Of a DNA stretch of 64,000 bases, positions 1 to 11,530 are shown piece by piece. The DNA is from Adiantum capillus-veneris (taxonomy: Eukaryota > Streptophyta > Polypodiopsida > Polypodiales > Pteridaceae). The stretch spans positions 144,721,850 through 144,785,849 of the forward strand of contig CM043949.1 in NCBI GenBank assembly GCA_014529385.2. Direction: 5' to 3'. The notes beneath the pieces are model-generated. The model was not told the DNA's origin. It did not search any database and worked only from the letters and a program-made list of their open reading frames with translations. Every line of letters begins with the position of its first letter. The stretch's first letter is position 1. The translations under genes were made by a program, and so were the position numbers.

Positions 1-2505
1 ATTGAGCCAAATTGATTCTTTGCATGCCTCTGATGCTACAACATATTCAACCTATGTAGTAGACTGAGTAACACAATCTTGTAATCTAGAACGCCATGAT
101 ACTGCTCCACCAGCCAATGTAAAGACATACCCTGACGTAGACCTTCGGTTTTCTAAGTCACCTGCATAATCTGAGTCTGTAAAACCCTTTACACTTAGCT
201 CCTGACTCCCATAGCATATACGCATACTCTTTGTAGCTTTTAGGTATCTCAATATTCCTTTCACTGCCTCCCAATGTTTCTTGCCTGGGTTTGACATGTA
301 TCGACTTACTACTCCCACTGCAAATGCAATGTCTGGGCGAGTAGCAATCATTGCATACATCAAACTACCCACTGCAGACGCATATGGAATCTTATCCATT
401 TCAGCCTGTTCTTCCTTAGACACAGGACAATCTTGTTTGCTAAGTTTCACATATGGTGGCAATGGAACACTCAATGCCTTTCCCTTCTCCATATTGAAAC
501 GTTGCAAAACCTTGTCAATATACTCTGTTTGAGATAACCAAATCAACTTCTTTGATCTGTCTCTCTCAATACGCATACCAAGTATATGACTTGCCTCACC
601 CATGTCTTTCATGTCAAACGATTTTGCCATCTTTGACTTCAAAGCTGAAATTTCTTCCAAGTGATTGCCAGCAATCAACATGTCATCCACATACAAAATA
701 AGGATCAGCCAACTGCCATCCTTAGCCTTCTTTGTATATAGACAGTGCTCGAAGTCACTACGTTTGTAGCCTTGAGAAAGCATAAACTTGTGGAATTTAT
801 GGTACCATGCCCTCGGTGATTGTTTTAAGCCGTAAAGACTCTTTAACAACTGGCATACCCAATCTTCCTTGCCTTTCTCAACAAACCCTTCTGGCTGCTG
901 CATGTAAATTTCCACATCTAAATCACCATGCAAGAACGTTGTCTTGACATCCATTTGGTGCAACACCGAATCTAATATGGCAACCAATGCAAGAAAGCAT
1001 CTCAATGTAGTCATCTTGACCACCGGAGAGAAGACTTCATCAAAGTCAATGCCTTGTTCTTGCTTAAAGCCCTTGGCAACAAGCCTTGCTTTGTACTTTG
1101 GCTGACTATCATGAGCGGTGATCTTATACCTGTAAACCCATTTACAAGGTAGAGCCTTTTTGCCCTGTGGTAATTTAACTAGCTTCTATGTCTTGTTTTT
1201 ATGTAGAGCTGTCATCTCTGACTGCATGGCCAATTGCCAATTCCCGGAGTACTTCATTTGCACTGCTTCCTTGTAGCATGAAGGCTCATTGCAATCAGTC
1301 AACATGACATATTTCATAGATGGAACAAACCTATCAGGAGGTCGCGTGACACGTCCAGATCTACTCACAATAGGTGGCTCAAGCTCAGCCACAACCTGTG
1401 GTTCCACTCTATCCTGTCCTTGCTCCTCTTGAGCCCTGACATTTTGTCTTGCACGTGCAGGTCCATCTTCTTGGAAGACAACTCTTCTAATCTCCTCAAC
1501 CCTCTTTGGTTTAGAATGATATTTGGATTCATTAAAGTGAACATCATTGCTGTGGAAAACCTTTCTGGATTCGGGATCCCAAAGTCTGTACCCCATCTCA
1601 CCAGAATTACCATAGCCTAGAAAGATGCACTTTCTACTCTTTGGCTCAAGTTTGTTCCTAAATTCCTTTAGAACATGAGTATATGCCTCACAGCCAAAGA
1701 CTCTGAGATGCTTGTATGAGGGCATTTTGCTTGACCATACCATCTTTGGCACTGAATCCTTCTTCAAAACCTTGCTAGGAGATCTATTTACAAGATGAAC
1801 AGCTGTTGATACAGCTTCAGCCCAAAACCCATTTGGCAGTTGTGCATTAGACAACATAATTCTGACCTTCTCTTGTATGGTCCTATTCATCCTCTCAGCA
1901 ACACCATTTTGAGGAGCATTGTAAGGAGCAGTAAGTTCACGTTTTATAACTTTTGACTCACAAAAGTCCTGAAAGGCCTTTGAAACATACTCTCCACCAT
2001 TGTCAGTGCGTAAGCATTTAAGCTTCTTGCCACTCTGATTCTCCACAAGTGTCACAAACGTTTTGAAAACACTAAACGCTTCATCCTTGTGCTTGAGAAA
2101 GTAAAACCATACTTTCCTTGAGTAATCATCTATAAATGTCATAAAGTAAGAAGCTCCCCCTAGAGATACATTAGGCATAGGTCCACACAAATCACTATGA
2201 ACAAGTGCCAACTGTGTATCTCTTCTACTGCTTCTATGCTTATGTGGCTGCTGTGTTTGCTTACCATACAGACAATGTTCACAGAATTCAAAATCATTAA
2301 ATGAAAAGCCAGGCAAATAACCAGAATGAGACAAGATTTCCATTCCCTTCTTGGACATATGTCCTAACCAACTATGCCACAAAGAAACGTTCGGCTGCTC
2401 GGTTACATTGATTACATTTTTAGAGACATTTGATACATAATCATGTAAAGTCCTCCAGACTTTACTCCATATGCTACTGTCATAGAACCCTTGGATATCT
2501 TCCAC
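1..2505 (-). pseudogene. pol: Copia A integrase, reverse transcriptase and RNase H (partial)
   Basis: From 2,505 downward the product shows the HHCC integrase pre-domain (HSWLGHMS...CEHCLYGKQ), the catalytic core (HSDLCGP, RTDNGGEY, PQNGVAERMNRT giving D, D and E), and the linker. A TAG at 1,186-1,188 replaces a tryptophan codon ahead of the RT. The RT follows in the same frame with CKWVYR, the QMDVKTTFLHG motif and the catalytic LYVDDMLIAG. RNase H begins with FTDSDYAGD near 150-190 and a stop occurs at 52-54; the remainder lies outside the window. The integrase inserts cDNA and the RT/RNase H makes it. Only one nonsense change separates this segment from an open frame, so this copy is moderately young. 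Confidence 0.88.
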
Positions 2506-3713
2506 ATGTTCTGTCCAAAAGTGGTGACGTAGCCAGCATCATCAAGTAAACCTGTGCTGATCAAGCTCTTTGTAATTGCGGGAACATGTCTCACATTCTT
2601 CAGCGTGAAAGAAGAGCCATTCTGAAACTTCAATTGAACATTTCCAACACCTAAGATCTCACATGTCTGCCCATTTCCTAGCCAAACATGATCTTTAGTG
2701 GTCACATCAGAGGTAAACCACTCCTTGTTTGGAGACACATGAAGTGATGCCACTGAGTCTATAATCCAGTCACTCAGTGCATTTCCATCAGATGCTATAA
2801 GAAGAGCTGAGTCCATTGTATTCTTCAAGAAGTAGATGTCTCCTGACACTAGACTGTCATCCTCTGCAACAGTGTTTGTCACATTTATTGCTTGAATCTT
2901 CACTGAGGACTTGTTCTTCTCACCATGGTCTTCAGCTTTCTCTTTGCCTTTTTCTGCTTTACATTCTCTGCAGTCTCTTTTCATGTGACCCTTCTTTCCA
3001 CAATGGTAGCATTCTATGTCACTCTTGCCTTTAGCACTGCGGGACTTGCTACGAGACCGATTCCTCTTTCCACCTTTGTACTTTTCTTTGGTCCTTCCCC
3101 TGACAACTAAGGCTGTTCCTTTGCCTTTGTCCATTGTCTTTCTATTGGTTTCTTCAGTAAGCAGACTTCCTTCTACACCTGCTATGTTCAAACCATCTGG
3201 AGGTGCAGAATTACTCAAAGCTGTGCGAAAAGTGTCCCAACTTTCCGGCAATGTGATCAACAGGAACATAGCTCTAACAGGTTCATCAAACTTGACACCT
3301 TGAGCTGACAACTGACTATAGATTGTGTTGAATTATTTCAGATGATTGGACATAGGTGTCCCTTCTTTCATCTTCAAGTCAACAAGCTTCTTAAGCCAGT
3401 ATACTTGTGAAGCTGCACTCTGCTTCTCATAAAGATCACTCAGCTTTAACCATGCTTGATAAGCCGACATCTCGTCTGCTACATTGAAGTAAACGCTTTC
3501 TGCCAAAGTCAGCATAATGGTAGAAAGTGCCAATTCATCCATTTTGCTCCATTCATCTTCGTCCATATCTTCTGGTTTTATCCCTTTGAGCTTTATAGGT
3601 TTTATCTGCTTCTTTTGTACCAACACGTGCCAAATCTGCTTCTTCCACAATGGGAAATTGGTTCCATCCAGCTTCTTGATATTGTAAAGAGCAGTGTCCT
3701 GTGATCCAGCCAT
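2412..3713 (-). pseudogene. gag: Copia A gag and protease (one stop, altered protease site)
   Basis: Translation from 3,713 starts MAGSQDTALYNIKKLDGTNF, typical of copia gag (nucleic-acid binding and particle assembly). A TAA at 3,333-3,335 interrupts the frame; the same frame continues to 2,412. It includes an arginine/serine-rich stretch and a CCHC knuckle (CYHCGKKGHMKRDC). The protease active site reads DSVAS where the family has D-S/T-G-A, so the flap-proximal glycine is replaced by valine and the enzyme should be inactive. Around 2,410-2,505 the frame is lost and integrase continues in another frame, which implies a small indel. The gag and protease identification is secure; exact polyprotein cleavage positions are unknown. 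Confidence 0.85.
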
Positions 3714-4796
3714 AGCTACGCTTCACAGTAGTTCACTTTCCTGGGAAAAATTCGACAGAGTTTTCCCTGTAAACTGACCTCTGAACCAATATCAACCTGT
3801 CAAATGAACCAAGAAAGCTTCAGATTCTGCAGAAATTTTGGCAGAGTCTCCTTTGTAAAATGGCTCTGGTGTACTAAAAACAGACCAAAAAACAGCTCAA
3901 AAAACACTGTCTCTCTGACACTGTAAGCTGCGGGTAAACCTGTCCTGCACCTGTACTGTCTCTCACTGTCTTGTCACTATCCTGTAAGCATAGACTGTGA
4001 CAATGCCTCAACGGCAGTAAAGCAAAGATGCAATCCCAACTGTCTAACTCACAGTCAATACATCCTAGCTGCCTATCTAAGGGTGCTCGAGGGATCGCTC
4101 CAAGACCTGTATCACCGAAAGGATCTCAACATTTGAAAATCCCCCAGCTCAATAAAACCTCACTCGACCCTCAACAAAGGCTGCAGTAAATCTGACAATA
4201 CATAGACTTCCCACAAAGTCATACATCCACAAATTTCCCACTATATGCTGTAACTGCTGCGGCGATTGTTTGCTGCGTGACTCACAGCCAGCAAACCCTC
4301 AACAGACATACATCATCTTTGACAATACATCCCATGTGGAAGTACCTGCAATGTCAAGATGAAATCTGGAATATCAAGCAGCAAACACAAGCTACCTAAT
4401 GAACTAGTGGATGTCGCCTACAGTCTGTGTGTAGATGCGCCCGTGTCGTATGTGACACGCCTCTAAGAACTGTGAGCCGTCCTTCGATGTGTAGACAGCC
4501 ACAAATCAACACTCTGGGAGTGTCGATATCCTCAGCACCTGCAGTCGTAGGCCAAAAACCCCAAATTTGCAGAGTCGGATCTGCACCCGTCGAGACCACG
4601 TAGTCGAAAATGGCCTGCGCAGACCTTTGTCGAAGCCGAACGGTGGCCGAGATGACCTCAGAATGAAATTCTGAGAACACCGAGCCCTTTGTGCTCTCCC
4701 ACAGGATTTGGGGCCGTGTCTTCGCCTGTCGAATTTCACTCCAATCTGAGCTGGTGATTCTAGCCTCCTGCAGTGCTACCCCGAGCCTCGATCTGA
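3714..4796 (-). other. Untranslated leader of copia A
   Basis: About 1.08 kb between primer site and gag start contains no convincing reading frame. It holds a box of about 70 bp (4,105-4,172) that recurs at 12,239-12,309 in the leader of an unrelated gypsy element, and further short shared words near 3,830-3,900 (a T-rich TTTTTTGGTCT word and CTCTGCCAAAATTT on the minus strand). Confidence 0.6.
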
Positions 4797-4808
4797 GCTC
4801 TGATACCA
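4797..4808 (-). other. Primer binding site of copia A (initiator Met-tRNA type)
   Basis: The minus strand reads TGGTATCAGAGC, the usual plant copia primer site complementary to the 3' end of initiator Met-tRNA. It sits two bases inside the LTR end. The identical word is found in elements B and E. Confidence 0.9.
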
Positions 4809-4810
4809 GT

Positions 4811-5002
4811 TGAAGGAGTACGAGCGGAAGTGCGATGCGAGAGAGAGTGCGAGAAGAAGAGCATGACGATATGGTGAACTCGCTCTACTGTAATGTGTAG
4901 AGCATAGTGAGTTCTTATTAGGTTTTTACAAAAGAATATGTGTACATACCTGGCGGCCCGTCCACTTACCTGGGCGACCACATTGGGCTTTATACCCCAA
5001 CA
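4811..5002 (-). repeat. 5' LTR of copia A (about 192 bp)
   Basis: Read on the minus strand it begins TGTTGGGGTATAAAGCCC at 5,002 and ends TTCA at 4,811, two bases before the primer site. The right boundary is supported because plus-strand gypsy integrase codons start directly outside it. There is no second LTR in the window for confirmation. Confidence 0.75.
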
Positions 5003-5325
5003 AAAAGCAGATGCTCGAACCACGGCACAATTCTTATATGAATATGTGTTTACACGATATGGCCTTCCAATCGAGCTGGTGAGTGATAGAGGGACACACT
5101 TTGTAAATGAATTTATGGAACATCTCTTGACTCAGTTTATGGTAATTCATTGCAAATCTGCACCCTACCATCCACAAGCCAATGGCCAAGCGGAAGCGAC
5201 CAACAAAATATTGTGCACAGTTCTTACAAATCTGGTTAGTGCAACAAGGACGGACTGGGATCAAATGCTATATTTAGCATTGTGGGATTATCGAGTTGCA
5301 TAGAAAACAACACTCAATGCTACAC
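5003..5325 (+). pseudogene. Ty3/gypsy integrase core fragment
   Basis: The plus strand encodes the second half of a gypsy integrase catalytic core: RYGLPIELVSDRGTHFVNEF carries the second Asp, and YHPQANGQAEATNKIL carries the Glu, with spacing near the usual 35 residues. The first part was removed or displaced by copia A at 5,003. The match fades around the YKTTLNATP motif near 5,320, where protease-like sequence of another gypsy fragment takes over. This is a dead remnant. Confidence 0.8.
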
Positions 5326-5457
5326 CGTGTATCCTCATTTAAGATAGAATACGAACATACCTTTGATATAGTAGATTTTGAAAAAGGGAACAACTTTGAA
5401 GTTATTTTGAGACGACCATTTATGCATCAACTCAAGATGGTTTAAGATTGGGGTTAT
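5326..5457 (+). pseudogene. Gypsy retropepsin C-terminal fragment, left part
   Basis: Translation gives FDIVDFEKGNNFEVILRRPF, resembling the C-terminal retropepsin strand with the I-L-G-R-P-F motif (Gly changed to Arg here). The fragment is interrupted at 5,457 by copia B and resumes at 10,662 after the duplicated GTTAT. It abuts integrase sequence directly, out of normal gene order, so a rearrangement or deletion preceded the copia insertion. Confidence 0.55.
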
Positions 5458-5779
5458 TGTTGAGATGTCTAGCTCTACACCTTGAGCTGGCATCCACTAC
5501 AGGTCTTGGCCGCTTATGGCATTTACTCACTGGCGCGTTAGGTGACCGACACGGAGGATCTCTGCCAGTGATTCTATAGCTGGACTACACTTATAGTGCC
5601 AGCCTAGTACGCTTCTAGCGAGTTCACACTTAGTGACCACATGTACATATGTGCTACTTTTCAGCTTTAGCACTTAGTCATTTTGTACTCTCTTTTCTGT
5701 GAAGAAGAAGAAGAAGCTTTCCATCTCTGTGTGCTTTGTGCTTGTCTTGTGTAGCTCTCTTGCATCCTCATTATTTACA
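5458..5779 (+). repeat. 5' LTR of copia B (322 bp)
   Basis: It begins TGTTGAGATGTCTAG and ends TTTACA, directly followed by the primer site with no spacer. The copy at 10,335-10,656 matches base for base apart from 11 substitutions, with no indels. Confidence 0.97.
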
Positions 5780-5791
5780 TGGTATCAGAGC
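5780..5791 (+). other. Primer binding site of copia B
   Basis: TGGTATCAGAGC abuts the LTR end and is complementary to the 3' end of initiator Met-tRNA. Confidence 0.95.
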
Positions 5792-6022
5792 CTGGTGCAG
5801 GCAAGAGAGGCTAAGAGAGCAAGAGCATCACAATCCCTTCATCACAAGAACAGGTCTCCAAAGTGCAGTATACAGAGATTTACTGTACAAGTACAGTGGT
5901 TGTATGTACGCTTGATTGTGGACACTCGTTGAGTGTAGAAAGCGTTACAGGTACCACGATAGCAGATTCAGCAGATTTGCAGGTTTTTGCAGATTGCAGC
6001 TATTTTGTCTCAGTGCTTCAAG

Positions 6023-7801
6023 ATGTTTGACGATTTCAGTCAGATTGTTACTGAGAAGCTTGAGAAAAATAACTACCCTGCATGGAAGTTCAGAATAACA
6101 AATTTCCTAAAAGGAAAAGGTTATTGGGACTATGTAGAAGGAGACAATGAAAAGGAACCAGAGATTCCCGACGCAAATGCTACAGAAAAACAAAGGAAAG
6201 CTTTGAGGGACTGGCAAGAAGGCCAGAGCAAAGTGATGTATTGGCTTTCTATGAGCATCACAGATGGCATGATGGGGTATCTATAGGATGCTGAAACCCC
6301 CTCCATTGCATGGAGAAACTTAGGCAGAGTGTTCGAGGTGAACACCAAGGCCAGGAAGCTTCAACTAAAGTCGGAGCTAAATCAGGTTAAGAGGAACAAC
6401 CTCTCAATCAATGATTATGCCTTGAAGATCAAGAGTATCATTGAGGCTCTTGGATCTATTAAAGTCTCAGTGGAAGACGATGACATTGTCCATGCATGCT
6501 TGGATGGTCTAGGAGATGAGTATGTACATTTTAGGTCTTCCATGAATACAAGAGACGACATCCCCGTGTTCCAAGATTTGATTTCTATGCTTATTCTTGA
6601 GGAGAAGAACCTTGACACATCTTCTTCTCATGGCAGAAATAATTCTGAACAGGCCTTCTATTCTAACTCCAACAGAGGTAGAGGTAGAGGTCGTGGTCGA
6701 CGCCCAAGGGGTTGCAGGGGCCAATTTCTGGAAGGTCAATCAAATCAACACAATACAGGTGGCAGGGGAAACCAGTTTCAAGGCAGGGGGAGTCAAAGAG
6801 GTCGTGGTGCAGGATCAATCAGGCAGCAACATACTCCAGATAACAGAGAATGCTGGACTTGTGGTGAAAGAGGTTGCATGTCACATGACTGTCCAAAGGA
6901 AAAAGCAAGTGGAAAGAGAGAACAGGGCAACTATGCATCTACTAGCATAGATGCAGATGACAGCAAAAACGAGCACATGTTTGTTATGCAGCATGTAACG
7001 AATACAATGACTGTAGAGAATTCCACCCAAGATGATGTTTGGTATGTGGATTCAGGTGCCTCTAATCACATGACGTCTCGTGGAGAGTGGTTTAGAGATA
7101 TGCGCAAACCAGATGTGTCAGGCTATGTGCAGACAGGAGATGACACAGCTCACCCCATTCCTCATGTAGGGGACATACCTCTAAATACGAAGAGTGGGAA
7201 ATCAAAGTACTTAGTAGATGTACTTCATGTCCCAAACATTACAAAGAATCTTGTTTCTGTTGGACAAATGGTTGAGCAGGGTTTGCAGGTTCGCTTCAAT
7301 CTAAATGGCTGTTATGTACAAGATTTCCAGAATGGCTGTAAGCTGATCACAGAGGGAAAATGTGTGGGCAGAATGTTTATGCTGAATGTAGACATGCCTG
7401 AGGTAAAAGCTAAATTATTTGCACAGAGCAGAGGTGTTGTGGCTGATGTTGACATTTGGCACAAACGCATTGGCCATGTCAATGAGCAGAGATTGCGCAG
7501 CATGCAATCAAAACAGATTGTAAAAGGTTTGCCCAAATTCAAGGTGGATGGTATGCATAAAGTGTGTGCAGCATGCCGGTTTGGAAAACAGTCAAAGGGC
7601 TCATTTCCACATGAGCGCAATGTATGTAAAAATCCACTTGAGGTGGTGCACACAGATGTTTGGGGTCCAACCGATACTGCAAGTATACATGGTTCAGGTA
7701 TTATGTCTCTTTCATTGATGACCATACAAGGAAAGTATGGGTCTACTTCATGCGTAACAAAAGTGAAGTGTTTGGTCACTTTCAAGACTTCAAAGTCATG
7801 A
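6023..7801 (+). pseudogene. gag: Copia B gag, protease and integrase N-terminus
   Basis: The ATG at 6,023 starts MFDDFSQIVTEKLEKNNYPA, matching the gag of element E. A TAG at 6,284-6,286 interrupts gag; the frame then continues. Features in order are a UBN2-like gag body, a Gly/Arg-rich stretch (about 6,670-6,840), a zinc knuckle CWTCGERGCMSHDC in which the family His is changed to Cys (element E has His), the protease motif WYVDSGASNHMT (active-site Asp codon at 7,049-7,051), and the integrase HHCC pre-domain (HKRIGHVN...CAACRFGKQ). Near 7,690 one base is missing relative to E, shifting the frame inside the integrase core. Confidence 0.9.
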
Positions 7802-8403
7802 TTGAGAAGGAGACAGATATGCAAATCAAGACATTGAGGTCAGATGGAGGGGGAGAGTACTTCTCCAATGATTTTTCAGATTTTTTGCGAATGCATGGTA
7901 TACGCAGGCAATTTACATGCAGATATACTCCACAGCAGAATGGGGTCGCAGAAAGGAAAAACAAGCACATTGCAGAGGTTGCACGTGCATTGATGAATGA
8001 GAAGGACATGCCTCATCATTTCTGGGCTGAAGCCGTAAATACAGTTGTGTACATTATGAACAGGACACCTACAACTGCGGTGCATGATGTAACACCTGAG
8101 GAAAAGTTTACAGGTACAAAGCCTGATTTGGCACACTTGAAAGTGTTTGGTTGCATAGCTTACGTGCATGTATCAGATGATTTGCATAGGAAATTGGATC
8201 CTAAAGCAGAGAAATGTATTCTTGTGGGATATTCCCTTGAACAAAAGGGGTACAGGTGCTACAATCCTACTACACAAGAATTAAGAGTGAGCAGAGATGT
8301 AGTTTTTGATGAGATGAGCAGCTGGTACAGTAATGCACATGGCACTATTGGGGCTGATGTAAAAGATGATGTGGTTGTACAAAATGTGAGGCCACAGTCA
8401 TAA
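7660..8403 (+). pseudogene. pol: Copia B integrase core
   Basis: After the frameshift the product continues YYVSFIDDHTRKVWVYFMRN, with RSDGGGEY carrying the second Asp and QNGVAERKNKHIAEV carrying the Glu. The first Asp lies upstream in the other frame (HTDVWGP near 7,650). The frame ends at a TAA (8,401-8,403) where element E has a glutamine codon. Integrase joins copia cDNA ends to host DNA; this copy cannot be made as one protein. Confidence 0.9.
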
Positions 8404-10363
8404 GATTTGAGTGGACCACAAGAGTCCTCTTCTCGTGGCTCTGTTGAGAAACCATGGAACGGTAGACTACGTACGCAGGTTACTCCACCAACAGGTACAG
8501 GGAATGTATCACGAAAAGGAAAGGAAAAGGTTGATGAACCTCCCTTTATGGCTGATGCATCATCAGGTTTTTCACATGTAGACATGGATTCAGATGGTTC
8601 TGAACAAAGTCTTGATGAGGAATTTGGAATTCCGGCTGTCAGGACACCTGGTGTAAGGAAAGTACAAGAAGATGCTAGAGGGAAAAGGAGTGACCCAGGA
8701 CCGCGCAGATCTAATAGAGTCAGAAATCCAGTTCAGAAATTGACTTATGATGGGTATCTAGCGCATCAACAAGCCTACATGGCTACGGTGATACAGGATG
8801 TGGAGCCCACATGTTTTGAGGATGCAGTTGGAAATGTGCATTGGGATGATGCAGTGAATGAAGAGATGGCTGCATTGGAAGCAAACGACACATGGGAGTT
8901 GGTGCCATTTCCAAGTGGCAAGAAAGCTATTGGCTGTAAATGGGTGTATAAAACCAAGCATAAGGCTAATGGTAACATTGAGCGTCACAAGGCAAGGCTG
9001 GTCGCAAAGGGTTATGCACAGACGTATGGCATAGACTATGAGGAGACCTTTGCTCCAGTGGCAAAGATGACGACTGTGAGAGCTATCATAGTAGTGGCTG
9101 CATCTAGAGGATGTATTATGCATCAAATGGATGTAAAGAATGCCTTCTTGAATGGTGAGTTGCAAGAGGAAGTGTATATGGATCAGCCACCTAGTTATGT
9201 CGATCCAGGTTACCCAGATTATGTATGCAGACTTCTCAAAGCTTTGTATGGTTTGAAGCAGGGCTCTAGAGCATGGTATGACAGGATTGCCAAGTATCTT
9301 GTCAGTATTGGTTTTAGAAGAGCTCATGCTGATCATTCACTCTATGTACGTGAGAGTGATGTGGGGATTGTGGTCATTACCATATATGTAGATGACCTTA
9401 TTATTGTTGGTGACAATGCTATGGAGATTGACCATGTGAAGGGTCTTCTCAAATAGGAGTTTGAAATGAAAGATTTAGGCGAGTTGCACTACTTTCTTGG
9501 CATTGAGGTGATCAGGACTCCAGAGGGTGTATGGCTATCACAGAGACAGTATGCTTTGGACATGTTGTCAAAGTATGGTATGGCTGATTGTAAGCCAATT
9601 TCTATTCCCTTGGATGTGAATGCAAAGCTGAGTGCAGAGAAGGGTGATGTTGTTGAGGATGTCAACATGTACAGGAAGATTGTGGGTAGTCTAATCTACT
9701 TGACTATCACGAGGCCAGACTTGAGCTACACAGTAGGCTTGGAGAGTCAGTTCATGCAGCTTCCGAGGAATCCACATTTGGATGGAGTACGACGCACACT
9801 TAGGTATGTGCAAGGTACTCTTGACTACGCATTGTTCTATGCAACAGATGCACCATTAGCATTGTATGGGTATACAGATGCAGATTGGGCAGGTAGCATT
9901 GTTGATAGAAGATCTACGAGTGGCTTCATGTTCTCTTTTGGGAGTGCTGCTGTTACTTGGAGCAGAAAAAAGCAGCCTACGGTTGCTTTATCGAGCACAG
10001 AGGCCGAGTACAGAGGTGCAGCGTGCGAGGTAGCTTGGCTACGCACATTACTTGAGGACTTGGGAGTGCAGGTGGACCAACAGATTTTCATCCATTGTGA
10101 CAACCTCAGCAGCATGCAGTTGGCTAGGAACCTAGTGTTCCATGCCAGGACCAAACACATAGAGGTCCATTACCACTACGTTTGAGAGCGAGAGTTGGTG
10201 GGCGACATCGACTTGGTCTACGTCAGCACAGAGGAGCAGATAGCGGATATCTTTACCAAGGCCCTCGGAGCTGAGAAGCTTCGACGTTTCCGGACTATGC
10301 TTGGACTCTGCGACATGCAGAGCTCGAGGGGGAGTGTTGAGATGTCGAGTTCTACTCCTTGAG
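8404..10363 (+). pseudogene. pol: Copia B reverse transcriptase and RNase H
   Basis: The same frame goes on from 8,407 through the RT: GCKWVYKTKHKANGNIERHK, QMDVKNAFLNGE and the catalytic ITIYVDDLIIVGD. A TAG at 9,454-9,456 (CAG in element E) and a TGA at 10,183-10,185 (CGA in E) interrupt it. RNase H motifs are intact: YTDADWAG, SSTEAEYRGAA and IHCDNLSS. The last codons run about nine residues into the 3' LTR, as in element E. Three of the stops can be explained by one C-to-T change on the coding strand. Confidence 0.92.
10319..10334 (+). other. Polypurine tract of copia B
   Basis: The purine-rich AGAGCTCGAGGGGGAG lies immediately before the 3' LTR and matches the tract of element E (27,866-27,880, minus). 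It primes plus-strand DNA synthesis. Confidence 0.85.
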
Positions 10364-10656
10364 CTGGCATCCACTACGGGTCTTGGTCGCTTACGGCATT
10401 TACTCACTGGCGCGTTAGGTGACCGACACGGAGGATCTCTGCCAGTGATTCTACAGCTGGACTACACTTATAGTGCCAGCCTAGTATGCTTCTAGCGAGT
10501 TCACACTTAGTGACCGCATGTACACATGTGCTACTTTTCAGCTTTAGCACTTAGTCATTTTGTACTCTCTTTTCTGTGAAGAAGAAGAAGAAGCTTTCCA
10601 TCTCTGTGTGCTTTGTGCTTGTCTTGTGTAGCTCTCTTGCATCCTCATTCTTTACA
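10335..10656 (+). repeat. 3' LTR of copia B (322 bp)
   Basis: It starts TGTTGAGATGTCGAG and ends TTTACA, then the target duplication GTTAT follows at 10,657-10,661. Confidence 0.97.
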
Positions 10657-10661
10657 GTTAT

Positions 10662-11530
10662 GACCATCTCTACTTATGGCACAAGGGAATCACAACCAGG
10701 GTTAACACAAAAGACCATAGTTACATGGACATAAACCCTATAGAAGGATTTGCTATCACTATGGATGAAAAAACATAGTTTCCTACTTGGTTAGTAAAGT
10801 ATGCCCATATTTCAATGTACGAGGCGTCACAATGTGAAAGCCTGAGAAAGGAGGATTGCATCCTAGAGCGCTCAATTGAGAATAGCTACTATATGAAGGA
10901 ACCATTTTCAAAGGAGTTGTTTGAACCCTTTGGATGGGAAAAAGTAGTGGCGACTCTTGATGTTTGTGTAAATGAAATAACCAATACGATGTTTTGTGAC
11001 AAGGATGGCTACAGCATAATGCCTTTCTTTATGGTAACCGTGATGAGGATGAATACCATGATTTATGAAGCAACAAATAAGGGAATGATGCGGAAGATGA
11101 GCTTTCAAGTGGCTCTGAAAATGAAAATAAAACAAAACAAGATGAGCCAATTTTCAATGAGGTTCCTAACCAAAGAATGCGGAGCATGGACTCAAGTCGA
11201 GCCGAGAATTCAGGTACACCTGCAACAAAGCATATGTTACAGCTTTATGGCTACAATGGGGATAAAACTTTGTACACAGATTCAGAAGGTCATAGGTGTC
11301 TTATGAGAAGTAAAAGAAGCACAGGATCCAAGATCCTATTGATTAGGGTAAACCCAAATTTAGAGAACTCTCGGATTTTCATAGAGTTCAGTGGAGCCAG
11401 GTATTGCAAGCTCAAAGATGAACTGCAGATAGAAGTTCAGAAATTCAAACCAAGTGGTTATCCAAAAATATGCAGAAGCCAGCAAGGCTCGTGCATCACT
11501 CTTCAAACAAATCTGGAGAAGATGTAACAT
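10662..11530 (+). pseudogene. Gypsy protease end and acidic linker, right part
   Basis: This continues the fragment broken by copia B. Translation gives DHLYLWHKGITTRVNTKDHS, then LFEPFGWEKVVATLDVCVNE and an acidic region readable in a shifted frame (EDELSSGSENENKT near 11,090). A second frame from 11,177 contains LQLYGYNGDKTLYTDSEGHR. The position between retropepsin and RT of a gypsy element fits such an acidic linker, as also seen in gypsy F near 39,200. Several stops and shifts are present. The protein family of the linker is unknown to me. Confidence 0.5.

Larger units (their letters stand above)
1..5002 (-). mobile_element. Ty1/copia retrotransposon A, minus strand, cut by the left window edge
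   Basis: The minus strand holds, in order from 5,002 downward, a short LTR, an initiator-Met-tRNA primer site, an untranslated leader, gag with a CCHC knuckle, protease, integrase, reverse transcriptase and the start of RNase H. Protease-integrase-RT is the Ty1/copia order. The 3' LTR lies beyond base 1, so target duplications cannot be checked. The right edge at 5,002/5,003 cuts into a plus-strand gypsy integrase, so A inserted into that older element. The coding region has two in-frame stops, one frameshift and a protease active-site change, so the copy is dead. Confidence 0.9.
5458..10656 (+). mobile_element. Complete Ty1/copia retrotransposon B, 5,199 bp
   Basis: Two 322-bp LTRs (5,458-5,779 and 10,335-10,656) enclose primer site, gag, protease, integrase, RT, RNase H and polypurine tract. 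The five bases GTTAT occur immediately before (5,453-5,457) and after (10,657-10,661), a perfect target duplication. I count 11 differences between the LTRs (about 3.4 percent). Coding capacity is lost to four stops (6,284, 8,401, 9,454, 10,183) and one frameshift (about 7,690). It is the same family as element E. Confidence 0.97.

Noticed and set aside
8758-9336. 192-codon minus-strand frame (and its counterparts at 28,860-29,438)
   Set aside because: Antisense shadow of the copia RT; conserved in B and E only because the sense gene is.
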